A stretch of DNA of 64,000 nt from an uncultured bacterium. GTDB taxonomy: Bacteria > Cyanobacteriota > Vampirovibrionia > Gastranaerophilales > Gastranaerophilaceae. The position numbers were made by a program, and so were the translations under genes. Position 1 is the first letter of the stretch; each line of letters starts with the position of its first letter. The stretch is from positions 7,557 through 71,556 of the forward strand of contig CAROLD010000007.1 in assembly GCA_949035555.1 (NCBI GenBank), read 5' to 3'. This document shows positions 35,762-44,213 of the stretch, piece by piece. The notes beneath the pieces are model-generated. The model was not told the origin of the DNA, did not search any database, and worked only from the letters and a program-made list of their open reading frames with translations.

Positions 35762-36790
35762 CTAACTCACCACACTTTCTTTATTTTTATCAATAACTGA
35801 TTCATTTTGAGGTTTTTTCCTGATATGAATGGTATTCAAAACACCTAGAATTGTTATTACCGAAGCCGCTCCAAGCATATATTTGCCGGCATGTTTTTTG
35901 AAATGCGGTATTGTACCTTCAGGACCTTTATAAAACTCTTTTACGCTTTTAACAAAACTTCTTCCAAAAGTTTTAAGCGAATGCCCGAATTCTGTCGGTT
36001 TCCAAACTTTCAAAGTTGCAGTGTTGAAAAATTCTTCCCACGGTTTTTGAAAGGCAATCATTACACCTATTGCCGCCCACATAAATGAAGAGAAACTTCT
36101 TGCCAAAGTTGATTTTACAAGAACTTCTTTATAAATAGGCTTAACATCCTGGTCTGAATCGTTTAAATTCTCTCCTAATCCGTTTTTCTTCGCTATTTTA
36201 TCATAACGGAAATTAAGTTCTTCACCTTTTTTCTGTTCACCGTAGAGTAAGTCCCAGCGGGTAAAATCGACACTTTCGCCTACTTTATGATATTCTATGC
36301 TTTTTAAATCGGAATCGCCGTCATATTCAGGTAATTCATAAATAACCCTCGCATACGGAAGTTGGGTATCTATTCCGGTTGCAAGCTTTACAGGAACATC
36401 AACGAGTGACTTTGATAATGATTTGAATATTCCGTAAAATAAAACTCCAAGTGCCATTTTTTTAGCTAAAGGTCCTGCAAAAAATTTATCAGAATTTCCA
36501 TAATGTTTATTAGCGGCATTAAAAATTGCCATTAAAGTTGCACTGCCGACAATATAAGGTACTAACCCCATCGTCAAAAATTCATAGAAATTGGAGTTTT
36601 TACTGCCGGAAATTCCTTTTGCCGGATATACCGTAAATGCCTTTGTTAATTTATCCATACCAATTCGCATACGTGTAGAAAAATTATTTTCTAATAACGT
36701 ATCCTGATCATATGGAAGTAGTTTTTCGTCTCTGCTCTTAGCGCTAAATGCTAATTTTTTATCGCTAAAATTGCTTACTGGTAATATCAT
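35762..36790 (-). CDS. Membrane protein of unknown function (GH13 operon, first gene)
   Basis: 342 residues. Predicted helices near 73-93, 110-130, 235-253 and 302-322; C-terminus is polar. The N-terminus (NFSDKKLAFSAKSRDEK, about 7-23) has the F-x-x-K type motif seen in other proteins here. Central FTRWDLLYGEQ near residue 175 is shared in kind with the 855-residue neighbour. It is the first gene of a three-gene operon ending with a GH13 enzyme. GGAG at six bases before the ATG; TTGACA about 38 bases upstream could be part of a promoter, but no well-spaced -10 is obvious. Confidence 0.82.
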   Translation of the reverse strand: MILPVSNFSDKKLAFSAKSRDEKLLPYDQDTLLENNFSTRMRIGMDKLTKAFTVYPAKGISGSKNSNFYEFLTMGLVPYIVGSATLMAIFNAANKHYGNSDKFFAGPLAKKMALGVLFYGIFKSLSKSLVDVPVKLATGIDTQLPYARVIYELPEYDGDSDLKSIEYHKVGESVDFTRWDLLYGEQKKGEELNFRYDKIAKKNGLGENLNDSDQDVKPIYKEVLVKSTLARSFSSFMWAAIGVMIAFQKPWEEFFNTATLKVWKPTEFGHSLKTFGRSFVKSVKEFYKGPEGTIPHFKKHAGKYMLGAASVITILGVLNTIHIRKKPQNESVIDKNKESVVS

Positions 36791-36882
36791 GATAACTCCG
36801 CATTTCCTTCATTAGAATACATGTCAAGATTTTTTTTTGTTACCTTTATAGGATGTTATTTACAAATTTTTACAATATTTTT

Positions 36883-37728
36883 TTACTTAAAAATATTAAA
36901 AAAGACCAGAGTGAAAATCCCCATTATTACGCAATAGTAACCGAAAAAGTTTAAGGAAAATTTTGAAATAAATTTCATAAAATATTTAATACATAAATAT
37001 CCTACAATTCCGGAAACAATTGTTCCTGCCAGAATAGCTGACCAGTTATATCCTGCGGCTTCTGCGACATTAATTTTTACCAGCGGATAGACCATTGAAG
37101 CTCCTAGAATAATAGGAATACTTAGTAAAAATGAATATCTTGCAGATGTTTCTCTATCTAATCCTGAAAAAAGACCTGTTGCAATAGTCCAACCGGAGCG
37201 CGAAAAGCCCGGAAGAACCGCAAGTCCTTGAGCAAGCCCGATAAAAAGGGATTGTTTTAGTGTCAGATTATTGTTTAATCTTTCTTTTTTTGATGACAAA
37301 TATTCACTAAAAAATAGCACTCCGCCTGTTATGATAAGCAGTCCGCCAACAAGTGCCGGATGGAATACCAGATGTTCTGCAACCGGATTTAACGGAAGAG
37401 CAAGTGCAATTGTTACAACAGTACCAAGAATAATATACAAGCCTAATTTAGCTTTATAGTCTGACAAACTTCTGTTTTTTGCCGCATCAATCAGTGCTTT
37501 TGCGATTTCAATAACGTCTTTTCTGAAAAATATCAAAACTGCAATTAATGTTCCAAAGTGAAGCATAATATCGAAAAATACTTCTTCATTTGATTGTGCG
37601 ATAATTGGAATATTTTTAAAAACTTTATAAAAATTAGATGTAAAAACAAGATGTGCAGAGCTTGATACAGGTAAAAATTCACTAAGACCCTGAACAATTC
37701 CCATTAAAATTGCTTGTATAAAATTCAT
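36883..37728 (-). CDS. uppP: Undecaprenyl-diphosphatase
   Basis: 281 residues, full length, strongly hydrophobic with about eight membrane helices. UppP (BacA) dephosphorylates undecaprenyl diphosphate to recycle the lipid carrier for peptidoglycan and O-antigen. Both signature motifs are present: GLSEFLPVSSSAHLV (about 15-29, with the catalytic Glu) and GFSRSGWTIATGL (about 172-184). Last gene of the kdsD-kdsC-queD-uppP operon, 20 bases after queD. Confidence 0.95.
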   Translation of the reverse strand: MNFIQAILMGIVQGLSEFLPVSSSAHLVFTSNFYKVFKNIPIIAQSNEEVFFDIMLHFGTLIAVLIFFRKDVIEIAKALIDAAKNRSLSDYKAKLGLYIILGTVVTIALALPLNPVAEHLVFHPALVGGLLIITGGVLFFSEYLSSKKERLNNNLTLKQSLFIGLAQGLAVLPGFSRSGWTIATGLFSGLDRETSARYSFLLSIPIILGASMVYPLVKINVAEAAGYNWSAILAGTIVSGIVGYLCIKYFMKFISKFSLNFFGYYCVIMGIFTLVFFNIFK

Positions 37729-37748
37729 TTAATATTTCTCTCTTTCTA

Positions 37749-38111
37749 TTAGTCGGCTTCAAAATAAGAACAGCAAGATGTTTGGGTTTCCCAAACCGTA
37801 ATTTTGCTTAGCTGTACAATTCTTTCTTTTAATTTAGTGTAAATATATGCAGAAATCATTTCACTTGAAGGGCTTTCCCCTTTGAAATCAGGAAGCTCAT
37901 TTAAATCTTTATGGTCTAAAGTTTCAAGAACTGCGTTGAGTTCTCTTTTTAAAACCTTGTAATCAATTAAAATATTGCTTTTGTTTAAGCTTTCTCCTTG
38001 TACAAAAGCTTCTACCATCCAGTTATGACCGTGCTGATTTTCGCATTCTCCGTCATAGTTTAGCAAATGGTGAGCGGCAGAAAAAAATGCCTGTGTTTTA
38101 ATTTCGTACAT
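37749..38111 (-). CDS. queD: 6-carboxytetrahydropterin synthase / 6-pyruvoyltetrahydropterin synthase family
   Basis: 120 residues. Zinc ligands are visible: FFSAAHHL (His near 14) and HGHNW (His near 28 and 30). Cys24 (GECENQHGHN) and the late Glu provide the catalytic set of QueD, which makes 6-carboxytetrahydropterin for queuosine and other deazapurines. Sits between kdsC and uppP with 20-base gaps, co-transcribed but functionally unrelated; no other queuosine gene in the window. Confidence 0.88.
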   Translation of the reverse strand: MYEIKTQAFFSAAHHLLNYDGECENQHGHNWMVEAFVQGESLNKSNILIDYKVLKRELNAVLETLDHKDLNELPDFKGESPSSEMISAYIYTKLKERIVQLSKITVWETQTSCCSYFEAD

Positions 38112-38131
38112 AATATATCCCCTTTATAAAA

Positions 38132-38629
38132 TTATTTTTCGTTTTGTGATGCGTCAAAAATATAGTCGCACAATTCGCGTACGGCACCTTTTCCGCCATC
38201 GCGTGATGCTCTGAAGTTGCAAACCGCCTGTACTCGTGATACTGCATCAGCCGGACATCCTGCAATGGCAACTTTTTCCAGAATACAAATATCAGGTTCA
38301 TCGTCTCCCATGTAGGCAACTTGTGAAAAATCCAATCCATATTTTTCCATCAATCCTTCCAATATTGGAAGTTTGTTTTTTACACCCTGAAATACTTCAG
38401 TTACGCGCAGGTCACATGCTCTTCTGTCAACCGTACCGTTTTTTCTGCCGGTGATAATTGCAGTAATAAATCCGTTTCTTGCCATTTTTGCAAGTCCATG
38501 GCCGTCTTTTGCATTAAAAGTTTTATATTCAACACCGTTTTCATCATAAGTGATACTGCCGTCAGTCATAACACCGTCAACGTCAAAAGCCAGTAACTTA
38601 ATTTTTGAAGCTTTTTCTTTTAAATCCAT
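38132..38629 (-). CDS. kdsC: KdsC-type 3-deoxy-D-manno-octulosonate-8-phosphate phosphatase
   Basis: 165 residues, the capless HAD fold of KdsC. Seen: LLAFDVDGVMTDG (nucleophile Asp near 16 and Asp18), ITGRKN (about 59-64), Lys in FQGVKNK and MGDDEPD (about 106-112). It releases KDO from KDO-8-phosphate for LPS core or capsule. Overlaps the stop of kdsD by one base (TAATG), translationally coupled. Presence with kdsD supports a KDO-containing outer envelope. Confidence 0.93.
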   Translation of the reverse strand: MDLKEKASKIKLLAFDVDGVMTDGSITYDENGVEYKTFNAKDGHGLAKMARNGFITAIITGRKNGTVDRRACDLRVTEVFQGVKNKLPILEGLMEKYGLDFSQVAYMGDDEPDICILEKVAIAGCPADAVSRVQAVCNFRASRDGGKGAVRELCDYIFDASQNEK

Positions 38630-39609
38630 TATGCAACACCTGCTCTTAACAAGTCATGAACATGTATTACACCAACAGGAATATTGTTTTCGTCAACAAC
38701 CGCAAGTGCAGTAATTGAATATTTTTCCATTAAATTAAGCGCAGATGCCGCGTAAGCATCATCAGTAATTCTTTTTGGATTAACCGTCATAACGTCTTTA
38801 ACCTGAATATTAGACGCATTTGGATATTTAATGATAGTTCTTCTGATGTCACCGTCTGTTAATACCCCGGTTAAAGTATTATCTGAACCTAAAATCATAG
38901 CCATACCAAGTTTGAATTCAGATATTGTATTAATAACAGAAGTAAATGATTCGCTATCATTAACAATTGGCATTTTATCGCCCGTTATCATAAGGTCTTT
39001 TACTTTGTAAGTTAAACCTTTACCAAGTTTTCCTGACGGATGGAACATCAAAAAGTCTTCTTTTGTAAAACCTTTTTTCTCCATCAAACAAACTGCTAAA
39101 GTATCTCCCATTGCCAAGGTTGCTGTTGTACTTGCGGTAGGAGCTTTACCCAGCGGGCAAGCTTCTCTTTCTACAGAAATATCAAGTACGACTTCACTTG
39201 TTTTTGCAAGTGTTGAATTCATATTACCTGTCATCCCAATCATAGGACATCCAAATCTTTTGATTAAAGGTAATAAATTCATCAATTCTTGAGTTTCGCC
39301 GCTGTTGGAAATTGCAATAATAACGTCATCTCTTGTAATTACACCGGAATCCCCGTGTGTACTTTCTGCCGGATGCAGAAAGTATGAAGGAGTTCCTGTT
39401 GAAGACATTGTTGCTGCGATTTTTTTACCGATAAGACCGGATTTGCCCATTCCGGTAACGATTACTCTGCCTTTGCAGTTATATAAAATATCGATAGCTT
39501 TATCAAAAGCTTCTCCGATATTGTTTTCTAATCTTTTAATTGCATTTGCCTCGATTTCTAAAACTTCTTTTGCTAATTCATTAATTTTACTTAAAGTCAT
39601 AATAGTCAT
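38629..39609 (-). CDS. kdsD: Arabinose-5-phosphate isomerase
   Basis: 326 residues. N-terminal SIS sugar-isomerase domain (GMGKSGLIGKKIAATMSSTGTPS near 52-74 in part; HGDSGVI, NSGETQE) and two C-terminal CBS domains (about 205-325). It makes D-arabinose 5-phosphate, the first committed precursor of KDO. I place the start at the ATG at 39609, behind GAGGTGGGAT; an in-frame GTG four codons upstream overlaps this ribosome-binding site. First gene of the kdsD-kdsC-queD-uppP operon; a TATAAT lies 26 bases before the start. Confidence 0.94.
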   Translation of the reverse strand: MTIMTLSKINELAKEVLEIEANAIKRLENNIGEAFDKAIDILYNCKGRVIVTGMGKSGLIGKKIAATMSSTGTPSYFLHPAESTHGDSGVITRDDVIIAISNSGETQELMNLLPLIKRFGCPMIGMTGNMNSTLAKTSEVVLDISVEREACPLGKAPTASTTATLAMGDTLAVCLMEKKGFTKEDFLMFHPSGKLGKGLTYKVKDLMITGDKMPIVNDSESFTSVINTISEFKLGMAMILGSDNTLTGVLTDGDIRRTIIKYPNASNIQVKDVMTVNPKRITDDAYAASALNLMEKYSITALAVVDENNIPVGVIHVHDLLRAGVA

Positions 39610-39634
39610 ATCCCACCTCACTTAACTCATGATG

Positions 39635-39640
39635 ATTATA
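39635..39640 (-). promoter_or_regulatory. Probable -10 box of the kdsD operon
   Basis: TATAAT on the minus strand 25 bases upstream of the kdsD start, in the 107-base gap behind the atp operon. The -35 region 17-18 bases further is weak (CTGTAT or ACTGTA). Confidence 0.45.
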
Positions 39641-39716
39641 CAACAAACATCGCGCAAATACAGTATTTTTACAAATATTTTACATCCTGTGCGCTATGGA
39701 CGGCAAGACTGTATAA

Positions 39717-40649
39717 TTATCCCAATTGAGAATTTGCGCCTGAAACGACTTCAATAATTTCCTGTGTAATTGCGGTCTGGCGGGTTTTATTATATTCAAT
39801 AGACAGTTCTTTAATCATTTTATCCGCATTAGAGGTTGCGGCAGACATTGCTGTCATTCTTGAAGCCAGTTCGCTTGCTTGAGCTTCCAATAGAGAATGA
39901 TAGAAAATATTTGTCATATACATAGGAACAACTTTTTGCAAAATGTGGTGTTTATCGGGAATGAATTCCATCAACGGATCAAGAATATCATCAGTTATTC
40001 TGTCATGCACATCTGTTACCCCGACAACAGGCAGAACCTGCCAGTCTTCCACAAAATAACTCATCATATTTTTAAATCTTGTTGTAACTATTTCAACTTT
40101 ATCGATTTTTCCTTCTACAAAATATTCGGCCATATCTTCTGCAATATCACGGGCTTCAATTGGGGAAGGGTTATCAATTGCCGAGAAATATTTCTTTTCT
40201 ATAGGGCAGCCGATTTGCATGCATTTTTTACGAAGTGCTGATATTCCTTTTTGTCCGGCTACGAAAAGTTTAACTTCAATGCCCTGTTTTTTGTATTCAA
40301 CAATTCTTTTCAACGCGTCTCTTACTACATTTGCATTGTATGCGCCGGCAAGCCCTTTATTTGACGTTATTACAAGCATACCGACATTCTTAACTTCTCG
40401 CTTTTCCAACAAAACAGGATAATTATCAATGGCATATTTAATCTTTAAAGTTTCGCTGCTGTATTCATTAACAGAATTCAAAAGCTTTTGGAACATTGAA
40501 ACTAGTTCTCGTGTATATGGACGCGAGGTTTTAACATTGTTTTCCGCACGTTTAACTTTTGCCGCAGCAACCATTTTCATTGCACGGGTAATTTTCTTAG
40601 TACTTTCAACACTCATTATTCTGTTTTTGATATCTTTTAAGTTTGCCAT
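39717..40649 (-). CDS. atpG: ATP synthase F1 gamma subunit
   Basis: 310 residues, the central rotor shaft. Starts ANLKDIKNRIMSVESTKKITRAMKMVAAAKVKRAE, and ends with the matching C-terminal coiled coil (ASRMTAMSAATSNADKMI ... ARQTAITQEIIEVVSG). Slightly longer than the roughly 285-residue non-cyanobacterial form and includes a mid-region insert. Last gene of the atp operon in the window, separated from atpA by a small zinc-finger membrane gene. atpD and atpC are not downstream, as in Cyanobacteria. Confidence 0.95.
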   Translation of the reverse strand: MANLKDIKNRIMSVESTKKITRAMKMVAAAKVKRAENNVKTSRPYTRELVSMFQKLLNSVNEYSSETLKIKYAIDNYPVLLEKREVKNVGMLVITSNKGLAGAYNANVVRDALKRIVEYKKQGIEVKLFVAGQKGISALRKKCMQIGCPIEKKYFSAIDNPSPIEARDIAEDMAEYFVEGKIDKVEIVTTRFKNMMSYFVEDWQVLPVVGVTDVHDRITDDILDPLMEFIPDKHHILQKVVPMYMTNIFYHSLLEAQASELASRMTAMSAATSNADKMIKELSIEYNKTRQTAITQEIIEVVSGANSQLG

Positions 40650-40662
40650 TGATAGAACCTTT

Positions 40663-40872
40663 TTAGTCTATAACTGTTAATAATACTAGAACTCCTAGAA
40701 GAACAATGCCAAGTATAGACCACATACGGCATTTAGACAAGCTAGAAGCGCAATTGCCTTTTTTACAAAGGATAACTCCGTTTTCTTCTTTTAAGCATTC
40801 GAGACATAGACCTTTTCCGCAAGTTTTACAAACTCCGAATGCATCTCTGTCATGGTGATTATAACATTTCAT
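40663..40872 (-). CDS. Small B-box/zinc-finger-like membrane protein inserted in the atp operon
   Basis: 69 residues. N-terminal zinc-binding pattern: Cys3, His6/His7, Cys15, Cys18, Cys23, Cys26, plus Cys36, 41 and 48, like a B-box zinc finger; then one membrane helix (about 50-67, WSILGIVLLGVLVLLTVI). A perfect AAAGGAGAG ribosome-binding site precedes the ATG. It is 18 bases after atpA and 13 before atpG, so it must be co-transcribed with the ATP synthase. I know of no ATP synthase assembly factor of this type; the role is open. Confidence 0.85.
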   Translation of the reverse strand: MKCYNHHDRDAFGVCKTCGKGLCLECLKEENGVILCKKGNCASSLSKCRMWSILGIVLLGVLVLLTVID

Positions 40873-40890
40873 GTTTTCTCTCCTTTATTT

Positions 40891-42402
40891 TTAGAATGTA
40901 CTTTTAAATGTATTTAAACCGTCAGTAAGGGTTTGTTTATCTTCATCAGATAATGCGCCGCCTGCGTTTAATTTTTCTGCTAATTCGGAATAGTTTGCAT
41001 TAAAATATACAAACCATTCTTTTTTGAAACGTTGAATATGTGAATTTGCTATATCATCTAAAATGCCCTGATTAGCGGCATAAAGAATCGACACCTGTTC
41101 GGCAACGCTTAGAGGATTGTATTGAAGTTGTTTTAAAACTTCTGTCAATTTTTGTCCGCGAAGTAATTGTTTTTTTGTTGAGGCATCCAAATCTGATGCA
41201 AATTGAGCAAATGCTTCAAGTTCTCTAAACTGTGCCAAATCTAAGCGAAGTTGACCTGCAACCTGTTTAATAGCTTTAGTCTGCGCCGCACCTCCAACAC
41301 GTGAAACTGAAATCCCTGCATTAATCGCCGGTCTTATACCGGAGTTAAATGCATTACTTTCGAGGAAAATCTGACCGTCAGTAATTGAAATAACGTTTGT
41401 CGGAATGTAGGCTGAAACATCACCTGCCTGAGTTTCAATAATCGGTAATGCAGTAATACTTCCTCCGCCGAGTTCGTCATTTAATTTAACCGCACGTTCA
41501 AGAAGTCTTGAGTGAAGATAGAAAACATCCCCCGGATAAGCTTCACGTCCCGGTGGTCTTTTTAATAGCAAACTCATTGCACGGTAAGCTTGAGCGTGTT
41601 TTGATAAATCATCATAAACGATAAGAACAGCTTTACCCTGTTCCATAAATTCTTCGCCTATAGCAACTCCTGCAAACGGTGCGATATATTGCAGCGGAGC
41701 GGATTCATTAGCTGTAGAAGATACTATGATTGTATAAGCCATTGCTCCGTGTTCTTCAAGCGTTTTTGCAAGATGCGCCACAGTTGAAGCTTTTTGACCG
41801 ATTGCTACATAAATACAAATTACATCTTTACCTTTCTGGTTAATAATTGTATCAATTGCAATGGCAGTTTTACCTGTTTGGCGGTCGCCGATAATAAGTT
41901 CTCTTTGCCCTCTGCCGATTGGAGTTAGTGCATCGATTGCGGTCAAGCCTGTTTGCAGCGGTTCATGTACGGATTTTCTGGTAACAATCCCGGGTGCAAC
42001 ACGTTCAATCGGACGGGTTTTCGAGTAAGGAAAATCCCCCTTGCCATCTAAAGGTTTTCCTGTCGGGTCAACAATTCTTCCGATAAGTCCGTCACCGACA
42101 GGTACAGATGCGATTCTGCCAGTGGTTTTAACTATTGTACCTTCTTTGATATTTGTGTAATCACCTAAGATTACTACACCGACATTGTCTTCTTCAAGGT
42201 TCATTGCAATTCCTAAAGTGCCGTGTCCGTCATCAAATTGTACAAGTTCGTTTGCCATAACATTTCGCAAACCGTAAACGCGTGCAATACCGTCACCTAC
42301 TTCAAGCACAGAACCGGTATTAGATACTTCTGTTTGAAGTTCGTAGTTTTCTATTTTTCGTTTTATTATAGAACTTATTTCATCAGGTTGTATTAATGCC
42401 AT
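40891..42402 (-). CDS. atpA: ATP synthase F1 alpha subunit
   Basis: 503 residues, full length. P-loop GDRQTGKTA (about 169-177), the alpha-specific Gln in the loop, VYDDLSKHAQAYR, the arginine-finger region near SVSRVGGAAQ (about 370-380) and the ALEAFAQFASDLD-like ELEAFAQFASDLD segment are all visible. Non-catalytic nucleotide-binding subunit of F1. Follows atpH by eleven bases. Confidence 0.97.
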   Translation of the reverse strand: MALIQPDEISSIIKRKIENYELQTEVSNTGSVLEVGDGIARVYGLRNVMANELVQFDDGHGTLGIAMNLEEDNVGVVILGDYTNIKEGTIVKTTGRIASVPVGDGLIGRIVDPTGKPLDGKGDFPYSKTRPIERVAPGIVTRKSVHEPLQTGLTAIDALTPIGRGQRELIIGDRQTGKTAIAIDTIINQKGKDVICIYVAIGQKASTVAHLAKTLEEHGAMAYTIIVSSTANESAPLQYIAPFAGVAIGEEFMEQGKAVLIVYDDLSKHAQAYRAMSLLLKRPPGREAYPGDVFYLHSRLLERAVKLNDELGGGSITALPIIETQAGDVSAYIPTNVISITDGQIFLESNAFNSGIRPAINAGISVSRVGGAAQTKAIKQVAGQLRLDLAQFRELEAFAQFASDLDASTKKQLLRGQKLTEVLKQLQYNPLSVAEQVSILYAANQGILDDIANSHIQRFKKEWFVYFNANYSELAEKLNAGGALSDEDKQTLTDGLNTFKSTF

Positions 42403-42413
42403 AATTTCCCCTT

Positions 42414-42959
42414 CTATCTTGATATTGTTTTACTTAAATTTTTTATCTTAGAGCGCAGGCTTGTATCTATTACGCAATCTCCAAATTTGAATATCAGCCC
42501 CGCTATAATATTGCTGTCGGTGTTCCATTCAGGAATTACTTCACATTGAAGTTTGTGCTCGAGATTGAATAAAATATTTGTTTTTTGTTCAAAATTCAAA
42601 TCTACTGCTGAAATTATTACTACATTTGTTTTGTTAGATTTTTCATCTATCATTTTGCAATATGCTTTATAAATGGATTGGAATTCATTAAATCTATGCT
42701 TTTCAACCAGTAATTTTAGTAGGTTTAATATTTTATTATCAATTTTTGACACAAATATTTCATTCAGCATATCGATTTTTTTGATGTTTGAAATAGAACT
42801 GTTTTCCATTACTATTTTTAAATCTTCAGAAGAATTTAATACATCCAAACATTTTTCCATTTGAGATTTAAAATAGTCAAAAGAATCGCTTTCTGATGCG
42901 ATATCCACCAGTGATTTTGCATATGTTTTTGAAATTGTTGAAATTCTGGTATCCGTCAT
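42414..42959 (-). CDS. atpH: ATP synthase F1 delta subunit
   Basis: 181 residues. Delta (OSCP) subunit of the peripheral stalk: helical N-terminal domain beginning ISTISKTYAKSLVDIA and the C-terminal part ending IIAGLIFKFGDCVIDTSLRSKIKNLS with the conserved G(x)D-x-S-(x)-R-x-K-L motif. Overlaps the b-subunit gene by one base and precedes atpA, as in nearly all atp operons. Confidence 0.92.
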   Translation of the reverse strand: MTDTRISTISKTYAKSLVDIASESDSFDYFKSQMEKCLDVLNSSEDLKIVMENSSISNIKKIDMLNEIFVSKIDNKILNLLKLLVEKHRFNEFQSIYKAYCKMIDEKSNKTNVVIISAVDLNFEQKTNILFNLEHKLQCEVIPEWNTDSNIIAGLIFKFGDCVIDTSLRSKIKNLSKTISR

Positions 42960-43462
42960 TATAATTTCACCTTTTCAAGTTCATCTAGGCTTTCTTCTAT
43001 AAATTTATTGTGTAACTCAGGGTTATGAGAAAGCATTGCCAAGATATTATTCTGCGCCATTTCAATCGATGCAGAAATAGTTTTACCCTGTAGTAGATTT
43101 GAGATTTTCTTTTCTTCTATTAATAGTGCTCTGTTAATATTTTTTTGAATATTTGTAATCTCTTTTTGTGTGGCTTCCTCAATTTGTGTTTTAAATACAT
43201 CGGCTTTTGAAACAGCCTCTATTTCCAGTTCTTTTATATCTTGGGGCAATTTTTCTATAGCTGATTTAGATTTAGATAAGACGGTTTCTGAGTCTGCTTT
43301 TGCTTTGTCTGAGTTTTGTATTGAAGCTTCTACTTGAGAAACCGAGGATTGCAGAGATGATTTTAGGTTTAATTTCACAACTATCACCGCAAGAATTATC
43401 AACATAATAATAAAGTTGATGGTGTTTGATTCTGCCAGTTTTTTTAGGATTTCTGTAATCAT
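42959..43462 (-). CDS. atpF: ATP synthase F0 b subunit
   Basis: 167 residues: one N-terminal membrane helix (about 13-30, NTINFIIMLIILAVIVVKLNL) and a long charged coiled coil. The first of two b-type subunits is the one encoded upstream; this one is adjacent to atpH and corresponds to the cyanobacterial b subunit. It overlaps both neighbours by one base, implying coupled translation in a fixed order. Which is b and which b' is assigned from gene order. Confidence 0.85.
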   Translation of the reverse strand: MITEILKKLAESNTINFIIMLIILAVIVVKLNLKSSLQSSVSQVEASIQNSDKAKADSETVLSKSKSAIEKLPQDIKELEIEAVSKADVFKTQIEEATQKEITNIQKNINRALLIEEKKISNLLQGKTISASIEMAQNNILAMLSHNPELHNKFIEESLDELEKVKL

Positions 43463-43926
43463 TATTCTGCCGCCTTGCCGCTGTTTACTTCTATGTCTTG
43501 TCCTAACAGCTTTGATGTTATTGAAGATGCCAAATCTTTTACAACTGTAGATTTAACAGTGTTTTCTAGCTCTAATCCCTGATTTGTAAGATTTTCTTTT
43601 TGTGATTGAAGTTCTGTTTTAACTCTTTCTTTTATGTCATGAGTTTTTTTATGGGCTAAGCGTTGTGCCTTATCCACAATATCTCGTATATTATGTCTGC
43701 AATTTTCGTGAGTTTCTCGAAGCTTTTCAGTTCTTTCAGTATCAAAAGCCTGTGCCTGTTCTGAATTTTGTTTTGCGTTTTCGTAATTTGATTTTATATA
43801 TTCTTCACGTTTTCGCATAATATTCAAAACAGGTTTATAGAATATAGTATTCATAATCATAATGAACACTACAAAACTAAGCATTGCAATTAAAAAAGTA
43901 GCATTGAATTCAACCATCTGGTACAC
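43462..43926 (-). CDS. ATP synthase F0 b' subunit
   Basis: 154 residues: membrane helix at about 8-26 (TFLIAMLSFVVFIMIMNTIF) followed by FYKPVLNIMRKREEYI, a typical b-type start, and a coiled-coil stalk rich in Lys/Glu/His. Together with the next gene it forms a heterodimeric peripheral stalk, as in Cyanobacteria, chloroplasts and a few other phototroph lineages; most heterotrophs have only one b gene. It follows the c-subunit gene by one base and overlaps the b gene by one base. Confidence 0.87.
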   Translation of the reverse strand: MYQMVEFNATFLIAMLSFVVFIMIMNTIFYKPVLNIMRKREEYIKSNYENAKQNSEQAQAFDTERTEKLRETHENCRHNIRDIVDKAQRLAHKKTHDIKERVKTELQSQKENLTNQGLELENTVKSTVVKDLASSITSKLLGQDIEVNSGKAAE

Positions 43927-43927
43927 C

Positions 43928-44164
43928 TTATTTAGAGATTAGCATAATTGCAATAAACAAAGCGTAAATAGCTGTAGCTTCAGCTAGTCCTGCACCGATA
44001 ATAAAGTTTTTAAAAGCTTCGGCTTTAATTTCAGGCTGGCGTGCGATAGCATCAAGTACTCCTTTTGTAGCAATACCCAAGCCTAAACCTGCGCCGATAG
44101 CACCAAAACCGATTGCAATACCTGCACCTAATTTTGCTAAATCTAAAGTTTGTTCTACTGCCAT
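43928..44164 (-). CDS. atpE: ATP synthase F0 c subunit
   Basis: 78 residues, two membrane helices with the ARQPE loop (about 41-45). Helix 1 is Gly/Ala rich; the ion-binding glutamate is in GLAEATAIY of helix 2 (about residue 62). The position that is Gln in known Na+ c-rings (and in many H+ cyanobacterial c-rings) is Leu here, which argues against a Na+-specific ring; a Thr two residues after the Glu is a Na+-ring-like feature. I favour H+, without certainty. One-base gap to the b' gene. Confidence 0.95.
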   Translation of the reverse strand: MAVEQTLDLAKLGAGIAIGFGAIGAGLGLGIATKGVLDAIARQPEIKAEAFKNFIIGAGLAEATAIYALFIAIMLISK

Positions 44165-44213
44165 AATTTTTCTCCTTTATATTATCACGTTAAATATTTT
44201 TTCAAATTTTACA

